Source of the DNA: Thermohalobaculum sp963822985
Lineage (GTDB): Bacteria; Pseudomonadota; Alphaproteobacteria; Rhodobacterales; Rhodobacteraceae
Reading direction: 5' to 3'
Assembly (NCBI GenBank): GCA_963822985.1
Contig: CAWGJU010000011.1
Location: 62,001 to 126,000, forward strand
DNA: 64,000 bases
In this document: positions 19,758 through 30,761 of the stretch, piece by piece
How positions within the stretch are numbered: position 1 is the stretch's first letter
Layout of the letters: every line of letters starts with the position of its first letter
The notes under the pieces: generated by a model
What the model was told of the DNA's origin: nothing
The model's database searches: none
Seen by the model: only the letters and a program-made list of their open reading frames with translations
Program-made: the position numbers and the translations under genes

Positions 19758-20906
19758 TCAGCTCGGATAGCGGCCGGTCTCGACCATCAGGACGCGCTCG
19801 TCACCGTCGCGCAGCAGGCGGACGGTTGGCGCGCCGCCCGGGCGCGGTGTCGGCGACCGTCCGCGTCAGGTCGCGCACGGTCTCGATCGGCGTGCCGTCG
19901 AATTCCAGGATGATGTCGCCGCGCCGCACGCCGCCCCGCGCGGCCGGGCCGCCCTCGTTGACGTCGGCCACCATGGCGCCCGCGGCACGGGCCGAGCCCC
20001 AGGCTGTCGGCGATCGCCGGGCGTCACCTGCTGGATCGAGACGCCCAGCCAGCCGCGCTCGATCACGCCTTCTCCAGCAGCTCCTCGACGATGCTGCGCG
20101 CCTGGTTCGCCGGGATGGCGAAGCCGATGCCGACATTGCCGCCCGAGGGCGAGAAGATCGCCGCGTTGACGCCGATCACCCGGCCCTGCTGGTCGAAGAG
20201 CGGCCCGCCCGAATTGCCCCGGTTGATCGGCGCGTCGATCTGGAAATAGTCGTCATATGGCCCGGCATTGATGCTGCGGCCCTTGGCCGAGATGACGCCG
20301 ACGCTGACCGATGCGCCGAGGCCGAACGGGTTGCCGATTGCCACCGCCCAGTCGCCGACCTTGACGGTCGAGGAGTCGCCCCATGCCACGGTCGGCAGCC
20401 GCCGCCCGGCCTCGACGCGCAGCACCGCGATGTCGGTCTTGTCGTCGACTGCCACGAGCTCGGCATCGAGCTCGGTGCCGTCGTCGAGGACGACGGTGAT
20501 CTCGTCGGCGCCCTCGATCACGTGGAAATTCGTGACAATGGTGCCGTTCGGGTCGATGATGAAGCCCGAGCCGAGGCCGATGGGCGCCGGCTCGCCGTCG
20601 ATACGGGATCGGATGCGGCGCCGCGCGGACCCCGCGCCCTTGTCGAAGAAGCGGTGGAAAAAGTCGCGCAGGCCGCGCCTCGGGCTCTTCGGGTGCCGCC
20701 TCGCCCAGCTGGGCGTTGCCGGCCTCGCACCGCCGTTCGCACCGTCACCACGGCGGGCTGCGTCGCCTCGACCAGCCCCGAAAAGGACGGCAGCAGCGCC
20801 GCCGGCATGGCGGCGCCTGCGGGGCCGGGCGCGGCCGCTTGCAGCAGCCGGCAAGGCCAAGGCGCCCGCCAGCAGCAGCGCCGCGCGCAAGGGTACGTCT
20901 GCTCAT
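19758..20906 (-). CDS. HtrA/DegP-like serine protease with one PDZ domain
   Basis: About 383-residue periplasmic protease. The signal peptide (LLLAGALALPAAASG) is followed by a chymotrypsin-like domain with TNFHVIEGA (His), DDKTDIAVLRV (Asp) and APINRGNSGGPLFD (nucleophile Ser), then one PDZ domain with RGDIILEFDGTPIETVRDL and a C-terminus ending VLMVETGRYPS. Frame shifts near 20895, 20700, 20067, 19990 and 19850. A single PDZ suggests a DegS-like or alphaproteobacterial DegP variant rather than E. coli DegP. It lies downstream of bamB, so the pair deals with outer-membrane protein folding and quality control. Confidence 0.85.
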
Positions 20907-21007
20907 GCGACGCCTCCCGTCTGGGTTTCCGGCGACGTGGTCGCATCGGGGTTGATAGGTGTGGCCGGAGCGCATGCGGCGTCAACAGGCCGGCCGGCCG
21001 GCGCGGC

Positions 21008-22361
21008 TCAGCGGAAGGCCTGCAGCGTCGCATCGTCGCTCAGCACGAAGATCGTCCCGCCGGCGACGACGGCGCCGGTCGTCGAGCCGCTCGTCAGCTC
21101 GACCGCGCCGAGCGCGCTCGCCCGTAGCGGGGTCGAAGAGCAGCAGGTTGCCCAGTCGAGTCGGTGACCAGCACGCGGCTCGCCGGCCAGCACCGGGCCG
21201 GAATAGGCGATCGGATCGTCGCGGTCCTCGGGATCCTCGTAGGCCGGCAGCTCGGTGCTCCAGATCGTCTCGCCCGTCTGCAGCGACAGCCGCGTCAGGC
21301 GCAGGTCGTCGGTAACCATGAAGATCGAGGCCCCCGCCGACCAGAGCGGCCCGATCGCGCCGATCGAGCGCGTCCAGCCGCGCCCGCCGGTCTGGCCGTC
21401 GATGGCGACCGTACGGCCGGACTGGTTCGCCGCCACGACCGCGCGGCCGACGATCACCGGGTCGCCGGTGACGTCCGAGATGGCCGAGCGGGCCAGCCCG
21501 CGCCGCGCGCCGCCGATCACCGCGCTCCAGACGCGCCGGCCGGTCGAGAGCTGCACGGCGACGATCTCGCCCGAGGCGAAGGGCACGACGGCGAGATCGC
21601 CCGAGATAGCCGGGCTGGCGCCGCCGAGCAGCCCGGCGTTCGAGCTGGCGCCGTCGAGCCGCCAGAGCGGCTCGCCCGCCCGCCGCCGACAGCGCGATCG
21701 CCCGGTTGTCGCGCGTCACTGCCAGCACGAAGCCGCCCGAGACGGCGGGCGCGGCGCGGAACGGGCGCTCCGGCGCGGAAGCGCCAGGCGATCTCGCCCG
21801 AGCCGGCGCCGACGGCCAGCACCTCGCCGAAGCCGGTCGTCGCGTAGACGAACTGGCCGTCCGAGGCGAGCCCGCCGCCAAAGCCCTCCTCGCCGTCCTC
21901 GCCTTCGGGCGAGAGGTCCGTCCGCCAGACCAGCCCGCCCGAGCCCGCGTCGAAGGCGCTGAGCTGCGCGGCCGCGTCGAGCGCGAAGACCCGCCCGCCG
22001 ACGACGATCGGCGCGCTGGTGATGGCGGCATCGCCGCTGCGCGCCCTCGCCCGCATCGGCGGTCCAGGCGCGGCGTCGGCGTCGCCGGCCCGGCCAGATG
22101 CCCGCTGGCGTGGCTGGCGCGCGCGTTGGTCTGCGTCCACTCGGCGTTCGGCCGTCGGCGGCGGCAGCGGCTCGGCCGTCCCGACGCGCTCGGCACTCGA
22201 AGGCGGTCAGCTGATCGCGCACGTGGATGCGCTCGCCGGTCAGAACGCTCCTCGTCGTCGAACCAACCGGTCACGCTGTCGATCGCACCGCACGCCTGCA
22301 GCCCCGCCGTCAGCGCCAGCGCCAGCCCGAGGCCGCGCAAAAGCGATTTGCCCACCATCAT
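21008..22361 (-). CDS. bamB: Outer-membrane assembly lipoprotein BamB (PQQ-like beta-propeller)
   Basis: About 450 residues. The signal sequence GLALALTAGLQAC ends in a lipobox-type Cys. An eight-bladed propeller follows with repeated W-docking motifs such as LSAFDAGSGGLVWRTDL, EVLAVGAGSGEIAWRF, AVQLSTGRRVWSAV, IDGQTGGRGWTRSIG, LSLQTGETIWSTELP and a last blade GTIFVLSDDATLQAFR. Several frame shifts (near 22250, 22080, 21790, 21690, 21175, 21130). BamB supports BamA in beta-barrel insertion. The ATG overlaps the stop of the yfgM-like gene, the usual yfgM-bamB order; the der gene that commonly follows is missing, replaced by the HtrA protease. Confidence 0.85.
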
Positions 22362-23028
22362 CCGCTTGCCGGCCCGCTCAGCCGGATTGGGCGGGCAGCG
22401 TCGCCGCCGGAGGCGATCAGCAGTTCGCGCGCCCGCAGCCTCAGCCCGGCGGTGGCCCGCGGATCGGCGAGGATCGCCTGCAGCTCGGCATGCGCCGCCT
22501 CGCGGTCGCCGGCCTTGAGGTGCAGCGCCGCCGCCAGCTCGCGCGCCAGCAGCGAATAGGGCGAGGTCTCGATCAGCGGCGCCAGCTCGGCCAACGCCGC
22601 CTGCGGATCGGCGGTCCCCGCCTCGAGCCGCACCGCCTGCAGCAGGGCGAGCTGGCGATAATGCGCCGCCAGATCGTCGCGCACGGCGAGCTGGCGATAG
22701 CGCTGGACCGCGTCGGCCGTCTCGCCCGGCGCGGGCGAGCTCGGCGGCGGCGGCGAGCTCGGCGACGATGCGCGCCGGTGGCTCGAGCCGGTCGGCGAGA
22801 GCGAGCTGCTGTTCCAGCGAGTCCGCGTCGACGGCCAGCAGGGCGGCACCCCGCGCCTCGGCCGCGGCCTGCTTCCCGCGCCTGGTTCCAGGACCAGAGC
22901 GCGGCCGCGCCGACGATCAGCACGAGGCCGCCGATCACGAAGGCGCCCCATCTCTTCCAGAGCGCGAACATCCGGTCCTGGCGGACCTCCTCGGTCACCT
23001 CCTGGATGAAGCTGTCGGTCTCGCTCAA
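22358..23028 (-). CDS. Tetratricopeptide-repeat membrane protein (YfgM-like)
   Basis: About 223 residues, anchored by a single N-terminal helix (WGAFVIGGLVLIVGAAALWSW) after a charged cytoplasmic start (FIQEVTEEVRQDRMFALWKR). The periplasmic part is alanine-rich TPR helices with RYRQLAVRDDLAAHYRQLA and EARGTADPQAALAELAPLI-like repeats. Frame shifts occur near 22870 and 22740. In E. coli, YfgM is an ancillary SecYEG-PpiD partner that helps hand exported proteins to chaperones. The gene overlaps bamB by four bases. Start at 23028 fits the family's short cytoplasmic tail. Confidence 0.8.
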
Positions 23029-23136
23029 CGCCGTCTCCCCGCCCTGGTCCCTGCCCTGGCGCGGCCATACCTACGCCCTCGCGCGGCCGAGCGAAAGGCC
23101 CTTGGCCCGCAAAACAGCGCCTGCGGCCGTCGCGAC

Positions 23137-23169
23137 GTCGCAAGCCCGTCGCAAGCCCGTCGCAAGCCC
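23137..23169. repeat. Three tandem copies of GTCGCAAGCCC
   Basis: Three perfect 11-bp copies head to tail, followed by a partial fourth (GTCGCA). They sit in the divergent intergenic region between the yfgM-like gene (start 23028) and the CoA transferase (start 23255). They could be iterated regulator sites spaced one helical turn apart, or simple slippage; the sequence does not decide. Confidence 0.75.
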
Positions 23170-23254
23170 GTCGCAGCTGGACGATTTCGCCCGCCCGCGG
23201 AATCGGCTTATGTCACGCCAGGCTGCCGAGATCAGGCCGGAGGCGGAGACGACG

Positions 23255-24515
23255 ATGCCGGGACCGATGCACGGGGTGCGGGTCGATCGACCTGACGCAG
23301 ATGATCTCGGGCCCGCTCGGCTCGATGATGCTGGCCGACCAGGGCGCCGACGTGGTCAAGGTCGAGCCGCCGACCGGCGACAACACGCGCAGCGTCGCGA
23401 CCGAGCGCGGCGGCATGACGGCGAGCTTCCTCAACAACAACCGCAACAAGCGCTCGGTGGTGCTGGACCTCAAGCGCCCGGCGGGCGCGACGGCGCTGAT
23501 GCGGCTGTTCGCCGGCGCCGACGTCGTCATGCAGAACTTCCGCCCGGGCGTCGCCGACCGGCTGGGCATCGGCTATGATCAGACGCGCGGGCGGTGAAGC
23601 CGGACATCGTCTACGCCTCGATCTGCGGCTTCGGCGAGACCGGGCCCTATGCGGCCAAGCCCGTCTTCGACCCGCTGGTGCAGTCGCTGTCCGGGCCTGA
23701 CCACGGTCCAGGCGGCCTCGGACGAGCGCCGGCCGGCGCTGGTGCGCACCATCCTGCCGGACAAGCTGACCGGGTTCGCCGCGGCGCAGGCGATCGCCGC
23801 GGCGCTGTTCGCGCGCGAGCGCACCGGGCGAGGGGCAGCACATCCGCCTGTCCATGCTCGACACGGTGATCCATTTCCTCTGGTCGTCCGACATGGGCAA
23901 CCACACCTTCATCGGCCAGGAGGCCGAGGCCGAGACCAGCCAGAGCTTTATCGACCTGATCTACCAGACGCTCGACGGCTATATCTCGGTCGCCGCCTTC
24001 CGCCGGCGCGACTGGGAGCGGCTGGCCGATGCCGTCGGCCGGCCCGAATGGAAGGAGGATCCCCGCTTCCTGACCTCGGCGGGGCTCGAGATCCACAAAT
24101 CCGAGCGGCTGGAGATGACGCAGGACGCGCTGGGCGGCCGCACGACGGCCGAGTGGATAGACATGCTCGACGCGCACGACGTGCCCTGCGCGCCCGTGCT
24201 GACCCGGCGCGAGATGATCCGCCACCCGCAGATCGCCGCCAACGCGCTGATCGTCGAGGTCGATCACCCCGTCGCCGGGCGCCTGCGCCAGACCCGCCCG
24301 CCGGCCCGCTTCGAGGGCACGCCGACGGAACACCGCATGGGCGGCCCGGCTGCTCGGCCAGCACACACGCGAGGTGCTGGCCGAGGCGGGGCTGTCGAGC
24401 GCCGAAGATCGACGCGCTGATCAGGGACGGCGCCGCCGTCCAGAGGACGACGCCCGAGGCGGGCGCCGCGTCCCCCGGTTTGCGGGAGGGCCGGGGAGGG
24501 GGGAACGTATCATGA
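23255..24515 (+). CDS. Class III CoA transferase (CaiB/BaiF family)
   Basis: About 420 residues, family III CoA transferase. ATG at 23255 follows GGAGGCGGAG. Motifs include QMISGPLGSMMLADQGADVV, KRSVVLDLK, QNFRPGVADRLGIGYD with the conserved loop before the catalytic Asp region, IVYASICGFGETGPYA and TGRGQHIRLSMLDTVIHFL, then a C-terminal domain with DAHDVPCAPVLTRREM. Frame shifts near 23284, 23585, 23697, 23832 and 24350. These dimeric cytoplasmic enzymes move CoA between carboxylic acids such as carnitine, oxalate, formate or 2-methylacyl compounds; substrate is not readable. The stop overlaps the GST start (ATGA), so the two form an operon. Confidence 0.85.
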
Positions 24516-25233
24516 TCGACTTCTACTACTGGCCGACGCCGAACGGCTGGAAGGTGGCCATCCTGCTCGAGGAGCTGGGCGCCGCCTACCGGATGATCCC
24601 GGTCAACATCTCCAGGGGCGACCAGTTCGGGCCAGAGTTCCGCGCGATCAGCCCCAACAACCGGATGCCGGCGATCGTCGACCACGATCCCGCGCCCGGC
24701 GTTCGGCGGCGCCCCCGTCAGCGTCTTCGAATCCGGCGCCATCATTTGGTACCTGGCCGAGAAGTCCAGCCGCTTCCTGCCGGACGAGCGGCGCCACGAG
24801 CGCAAGGAGGTCATGGAGTGGCTGTTCTGGCAGGTCGGCGGCCAGGGTCCGATGGCCGGCCAGCTCAGCCATTTCGTCAACTATGCCCCGGAAGGCGAGC
24901 GTGACTACGGCCGCCGGCGCTATGCGGGCGAATACGACCGGCTGCTCGGCGTCCTCGACGAGCGGCTGCGGGACCGCGACTGGATCGTCGGCGGCGAGTA
25001 CACGATCGCCGACATGATCTGCTGGCCCTGGGTGCTGATCGCCAAGCCCCTCGGCGCCGCGCTCGGGCCGTTCCCGCACCTCGCCGCCTGGCGCGCGCGG
25101 GTCAAGGAGCGGCCGGCGGTGCAGCGTGCCGTCGACCTGGGCAAGGAGCTGCGCCGCAAGGCGCCGCCAGACGAGGCGGAGCGCAAGCTGCTGTTCGAGC
25201 AGAGCTCGGCGCATCTGCGCCGCAAAGGACTGA
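24512..25233 (+). CDS. Glutathione S-transferase family protein (YfcG/YghU-like)
   Basis: About 240 residues. The thioredoxin-like N-terminus YYWPTPNGWKVAILLEELG, then FRAISPNNRMPAIVDHD and FESGAIIWYLAEKS, is typical of the Nu-class (YfcG/YghU) enzymes that use glutathione disulfide and act on hydroperoxides or disulfides. The helical domain has IVGGEYTIADMICWPWV. One frame shift near 24708. In the main frame no stop appears until 25424 and the tail looks non-coding, so I end the gene at the TGA at 25231-25233 in the adjacent frame, which gives the family's usual length; a second indel is implied. Coupled to the CoA transferase by a four-base overlap. Confidence 0.82.
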
Positions 25234-25433
25234 CTCCGTCGCAGGCCGGGGCGCGCGCCCTTTCCGCGCGCCCTCCTGCCCGCGCCCTATCTTACGCGAA
25301 CGTCAACGCTGGAACCGGGAGGGCCAGCCGTTACGTTGCGGTCACAGGGGGTGCGGCCACGGGGGTGCGGCGGCAACACGGGCCGTCGCTCGCGGTATTG
25401 GCCATCGCGCGTTGCGCAAGCTAAGGATCACTC

Positions 25434-26570
25434 ATGCGTCCGATATCGCTGATCACGGCGCTGCTCGTCGCCGCGGCGCTCTTCTACTGGTTCGAGCTGC
25501 GGCACCCCTCGGCCGAGGAGTCCGCGGCCGAGAGCGCCCGTTCGCGCGCCGCAGCGGGCGCCGCTTCCGCCCCGGCTGACCGGCCGCGGCCGCGAGGACG
25601 CGCCCGTGCCCGTGATGGTACTGCAGAGCCGGGCGCAGCGAGACGAGCGCGGCGGTGACCCTGCGCGGCCGGACGCAGGCGCGCCGCGATGTCGAGGTCG
25701 CCGCCGAGACCACGGGTCGCGTGATCTCCGAGCCGCTGCGCCAGGGCGCGGTCGTCGAGAAGGGCCAGGTGCTCTGCCGCCTCGAGCCGGGCGTACGCGA
25801 CGCCGAGCTGGCCGAGGCCGAGGCGGCGCTGGCCGAGGCCGAGGCCGCGGCCGTCGGCGGCGACCCAGCTCGAACAGCGCGGCTACACCGCCGAGACGGC
25901 CGCCAAGGGCGAGCGCGCGCGGCTGCGCGCGGCGCAGGCGCGGCTCGACCGCGTGCGCTGGGACATCGCGCGGCTCGAGATCAAGGCGCCCTTCGGCGGC
26001 GTGCTCGAGAGCGACACGGCCGAGCTCGGCGAGCTCCTGGTCCCGGGCTACATCTGCGCCGACGTCGTCGATCTGAGCGAGATCAAGGTCGAGGCGTTCG
26101 TCTCGGAGCAGGAGGTCGACCATCTGAGGCTCGGCCAGGCGGCCGCAGGCACGCCTGATCAATGGCATGACGGCGTCGGGCGAGATCACCTTCATCAGCC
26201 GCGTGGCGGACGAGGCGACGCGCACCTACGAGGTCGAGGTGACGCTGCCGAACCCCGAGCGCAGCATCCGCGCCGGCATGACGACCGAGCTGACCGTCGC
26301 GCTGCCGCCGCAGACGGCGCACCTCGTGCCGCAATCGGCGCTGACGCTGGACGATGAAGGCCGGCTGGGCGTGCGTACCGCCGAGGACGGCCGCGTCGAG
26401 TTCCATCCCGTCACCATCCTGCGCGACGCGCCGGGCGGCATCTGGGTCTCGGGGCTGCCGGACCGAGGCCGACATCATCGTCGTCGGCCAGGAGTTCGTC
26501 GCGCGAGGGCCGGCGCGTCGCCGCGACCCGCCGTGCGATCCGCCCGTACGCGCTGGACCAGCTGCAATGA
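25434..26570 (+). CDS. RND efflux periplasmic adaptor subunit
   Basis: About 378-residue membrane-fusion protein. An N-terminal anchor (ISLITALLVAAALFYWFEL) follows a TAAGGA ribosome site. Lipoyl halves VAAETTGRVISEPLRQGAVV and ARLEIKAPFGGVLES flank an Ala/Glu-rich hairpin. The barrel has FVSEQEVDHLRLGQ, then ITFISRVADEATRTYEVEV, and the tail ends RRAIRPYALDQLQ. Frame shifts near 25590, 25865, 26145 and 26465. The stop overlaps the RND pump start (ATGA). With the pump and an outer-membrane channel encoded elsewhere it would form a tripartite exporter; no TolC-type gene is nearby. Confidence 0.87.
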
Positions 26571-29500
26571 CGGGCCTCGTCACCTGGTGCACCGAGCGCG
26601 CGCGGATGGTGCTGGCGCTGATCCTCGTCTCGGTCGCGGCGGGGCTGGTCAGCTATTTCACCCTGCCCAAGGAGGGCGCGCCCAACATCGACATCCCCGT
26701 GCTCTACATCTCGGTGCCGCTGCCGGGCGTGTCGGCGACGGATGCCGAGCGCCTGCTGGTCAAGCCGCTCGAGACCGAGATGCGCGGCCTCGACGGGCTG
26801 AAACAGATGACGGGCGTCGCCTCCGAGAGCCATGCCGGCCTGCTGCTGGAGTTCGAGTTCGGCTGGGACAAGCAGGCGACGCTGGCCGACGTCCGCGACA
26901 AGCTCGACCAGGCGCAGGCCGACTTCCCGACCGATGCCGAGCAGCCGACGATCTCGGAGGTCAACCTCTCCGAGTTCCCCGTCCTGGTCGTCTCGCTGTC
27001 GGGCGAGGTGCCCGAGCGCACGCTCTTGCGGCTGGCCAAGGATCTCGGCCGCGCCGTCGAGAGCGACGCGCGCGTGCTCGAGGCCAAGCTGACGGGCCAC
27101 CGCGAGGAGATGCTCGAGGTCCTGATCGACCCGCTGCGGCTCGACGCCCTCAACGTCACGGCGCAGGAAGTGCTGACCGTCGTCCAGCGCAACAACCAGC
27201 TGGTCGCCGCCGGCAGCGTCGAGAGCGACACGGCCGACCTTCGCGGTCAAGGTGCCCGGCGCCTTCGAGACCGCGGCCGACGTCTACGATCTGCCCGTCA
27301 AGGTCAGCGGCGACCGCGTGGTGCGCCTGAGCGACGTCGCCGACATCCGCCGCACCTTCGAGGATTCGACCGGCGAGGCGCGCTACAACGGCCGCAAGTC
27401 GATCTCGCTGCAGGTCTCCAAGCGCATCGGCGAGAACATCATCGAGACGGTCGACGCCGCCCGCGCCATCGTCGCGGCCGAGGTCGCGAAATGGCCCGAG
27501 CCGCTGCAGCGCGCCGTCACCGTCGACTTCTCGATGGACGAGTCGCGCAACGTCAAGGACATGGTCGGCCAGCTCGAGGGCTCGGTCATCACCGCCATCC
27601 TGATGGTGATGATGGTCGTGCTGGCGACGCTGGGCTTCCGCTCGGCGGTGCTGGTCGGCATCTCGATCCCCTGCTCGTTCCTGCTCAGCTTCGCGCTGAT
27701 GTCGGCCTTCGGCCTGCCGATCAACAACATGGTGATGTTCGGCCTGATCCTGGCCGTCGGCATGCTGGTCGACGGCGGCATCGTCGTCGTGGAATACGCC
27801 GACAAGCAGATCCAGGCCGGGACCGGGCCGATGCGCGCCTATGGCGCGGCCGCCAAGCGCATGTTCTGGCCGATCGTCTCGTCGACGGCGACGACGCTCT
27901 GCGCTTTCCTGCCCATGCTGCTCTGGCCCGGCATGCCCGGCCAGTTCATGGGCCAGCTGCCGATCACGCTGATCTTCGTGCTCTCGGCCTCGCTGATCGT
28001 CGCGCTGATCTACGTGCCCGTGCTCGGCGGCGTCGCCGGCCGGATCAGCCGGGCCCTGTCCGGCCTGCTGCCCCGCAGGCGCCGGCGGCCGCCGGCGATC
28101 GCCTCCGGATACCGGCGGACGTTCTTCGGCCGGCTGATCGCGTTGATCGCGCTCAACCCCGCGGGGCCGTTCCTGGCGATCGCGGCGGCCGTGGCCTTCA
28201 TGGCCGGCACCGTCGTCTACTACGGCGCCCACAACCAGGGCGTCGAGTTCTTCGTCAAGACCGAGCCCGAGCGCGCCATCGTCTATGTGCGCGCGCGGGG
28301 CAACATCTCGCTGGCCGAGGCCGACCGCATGGTGCGTGCGGTCGAGCAGCGCCTGCAGGGCGTCGAGGGCCTCGACTCCGTCTTTGCCTTCTCCGGCGGC
28401 GGCGGGCTGGCCAACAAGGGCGGCAACGAGGGGCCGACCGATTCCATCGGGCAGGTGCAGATCGAGCTCGCTCCCTGGGGGCAGCGCCCGCCGGGCGACG
28501 AGGTGCTGGCCGAGATCGAGCGGCGCATCGCCGGCCTGCCGGGCTTTGTTGCCGAGCTGGCCCGCCAGGAGAGCGGACCGCAGCAGGGCAAGCCGCTGCA
28601 GCTCGAGCTGCAATCGCCGAGCTGGCAGGACCTGCACCGCGCCGCCGAAATCGCCCGGGCCCGCTTCGAGGCGACCCCCGGCCTCGTCGACATCGACGAC
28701 ACGCGGCCGCTGCCCGGCATCGACTGGGAGATCACCGTCGACCGGGCGACGGCCGGCCGCTATGGCGCCGACGTCGCGACGGTCGGGCCGATGGTGCAAC
28801 TGGTGACGCGCGGAGCGATGCTCGGCACCTACCGGCCGGACGACAGCGACGACGAGATCGACATCCGCATGCGCTTCCCCGCGCAGGACCGCCTGCTCTC
28901 GACGCTCGACAGCCTCAAGGTGCCGACCGAGCGCGGCCTCGTGCCGCTCTCGGCCTTCATTGAGCGCGAGCCGGTGCCGCAGCTCGACCAGATCAACCGC
29001 CGCGACGCCGAGCGCTTCTTCCTCGTGCGGGCCGATGTGGGCGACGGCGTGTCCGACATCGCCAAGATCGAGGAGCTCGAGGACTGGATTGCCACCGAGA
29101 ACCCGTTCCCCGCCTCCGTCCAGGCGAATTTCACCGGTGACCGCGAGGAGCAGGAGAAGAGCCAGTCCTTCCTGATGTACGCCTTCGCCGGCGCGCTGGG
29201 GCTGATGTTCGTCATCCTGCTGGCGCAGTTCAATTCGCTGTACAACTCGGTGCTGGTGCTCTCGGCCGTCGTCATGTCGGCGACGGGCGTGCTGATCGGC
29301 ATGCTGGTCATGGGGCAGCCCTTCTCGATCATCATGACGGGGACGGGCATCGTCGCGCTCGCCGGTATCGTCGTGAACAACAACATTGTGCTGATCGACA
29401 CTTTCCAGGAGTTCTCTTGCCAGATGCGCCCGCTGGAGGCGATCGTGCGCACCGCCGAGCAGCGCATCCGCCCGGTCCTGCTGACGACGATCACGACCAT

Positions 29501-29850
29501 GGCGGGCCTCTTCCCGATGATGTTCGCCACCAGCCTCGACTTCGGCACGGGCCGCATCATGGTCGGCGCGCCGACGGCGCTGTGGTGGACGCAGCTCGCG
29601 ACCGCCGTCGTCTTCGGCCTGGGCATCGCCACCGTGCTGACGCTGGTCGTCACCCCCGCGGCGCTTGCGGCGCGGATCTGGCTCAGCCGCGGCGTCGCCG
29701 CGCTGGCCGGCATCGTCTCCGGGCGGCGGTGCCGCCAGCCGCGCCGACCGCCGGCTCGCCCGCGAGTTCCGGCGCCAATCCGCCGCCGACCTCCTGTGGG
29801 CAGAGCCCGCCCCCCGGCCCCGCCCAAGCATCATCAGGGCCGCGGAGTGA
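26567..29850 (+). CDS. RND efflux transporter permease subunit
   Basis: About 1,090-residue inner-membrane proton-driven exporter of the hydrophobe/amphiphile RND superfamily, with the duplicated layout: helix 1 (ARMVLALILVSVAAGLVSYF), porter domain, helices 2-6, second periplasmic domain, then helices 7-12 with GIVALAGIVVNNNIVLIDTF. The usual double Asp in helix 4 (VDDAIVVVEN in AcrB) reads VDGGIVVVEYADKQI here, and the helix-10 Lys position is Asn. Frame shifts lie near 27243 and 29728; after the second, the natural C-terminus is likely PRPSIIRAAE ending at 29850, although the main frame stays open to 29864. Coupled to its adaptor. Substrate unknown. Confidence 0.9.
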
Positions 29851-29873
29851 CGGGTGATGTCTGAGCGACCCCA

Positions 29874-29895
29874 GGATCGCCCCGGGATCGCCCCG
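29874..29895. repeat. Two tandem copies of GGATCGCCCCG
   Basis: Two perfect 11-bp copies and the start of a third (GGATT) just downstream of the RND gene, in a 230-bp space before the convergent Cache gene. Nearby GGCCCGGGCC is palindromic. No terminator with a T-run is seen here. Confidence 0.6.
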
Positions 29896-30082
29896 GGATT
29901 GTCAAAGGCCCGGGCCGCTCGGTGCCCCGTCGGCTATTCTGCCGTCGACCGCTACCGACCGCGGCCCGCAAGCTAACCGGCCGCGGGGACCGCGGCAGAA
30001 GCTTCCGCTGCCGAATGGCCCTTGGGCTCGTTCGCGGCGGCTCGTTCGCGGCGCTGGCTGCGGCACCCCAGCGCCGGAAAGC

Positions 30083-30526
30083 TCACTTGAAGTAGCCGAC
30101 GCCGCAGACCTGATCGGCCACCCTGGTGACGAAGGCGACCTTCCAGCTCGGCGCGACCTCGCCCGGGCGCGCCTGCGCGTACTCGACCGTGTGCACCTCG
30201 CCCTCGACCGCCACCCGGTAGATTTCCTGGCCTGTCTCGCGCCCGCCCTTGTCCCTCAGATCGCGCAGGCTCAGCCCCAGAAGGGTCGCATGGGCGCCAT
30301 TCGCCGTGAGCATGCCGTCCTCGCCGCCGCAGAAGACGTAGAGATCCTTGTCCCGGAACCTCGGGTCGCCGGCGTTGAAGGCGGCGAGCGCCGCCGCCTC
30401 GTCGCCCCTGATGGCCTCGACGGCGCGCTGCAGCATGGCCTGAGCTTCCTCGGGCGTTCCGCGTTCGACAGCGAAGCTGGCGGTGACAGTGAGCGCCGCG
30501 ATGGTCGAGAAAAACAACGTACGCAT
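30083..30526 (-). CDS. Secreted single-Cache-domain protein
   Basis: Intact 147-residue protein. AGGAGGGGACG precedes the ATG at 30526; a signal peptide (LFFSTIAALTVTASFA) is followed by a small sensor-like fold: EEAQAMLQRAVEAIRGDEAAA, FNAGDPRFRDKDLYVFC, ANGAHATLLGLSLRDLRDK, a WKVAFVTRVADQVCGVGYFK end. This matches stand-alone periplasmic sCache_2/DUF-type proteins whose ligand is usually unknown, and which often sit near chemoreceptors or regulators; none is seen here. Two Cys (in YVFCGGE and DQVCGV) could form a disulfide. Confidence 0.8.
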   Translation of the reverse strand: MRTLFFSTIAALTVTASFAVERGTPEEAQAMLQRAVEAIRGDEAAALAAFNAGDPRFRDKDLYVFCGGEDGMLTANGAHATLLGLSLRDLRDKGGRETGQEIYRVAVEGEVHTVEYAQARPGEVAPSWKVAFVTRVADQVCGVGYFK

Positions 30527-30761
30527 CGTCCCCTCCTCTCGGAATGGATCTCGCGCCAAAGCTCGGTGTGAGGCGATCATCGTACGCCCTTTCGTCCAGA
30601 ACGCCAAAGGCTGATGCTTCCCCGCCGTTGAAACCGGGTTGCCCGAGCGACCCCACGACCTGGGGGGCGGGCGCTGGAGCGCTTACCTGAGCGATCGTCG
30701 AAATCGGTGAAGTGGCCAAATCTTAAGGGGGGAGGGCAGATAAGGCGGAACCACGGCCCGT

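Noticed and set aside
27156..29834. A long open frame on the minus strand, about 890 codons, opposite the RND pump gene
   Set aside because: Composition is rich in Arg, Gly, Ala, Asp and His as expected from reading a high-GC gene backwards, and no family motif is seen. The plus strand has clear RND signatures.
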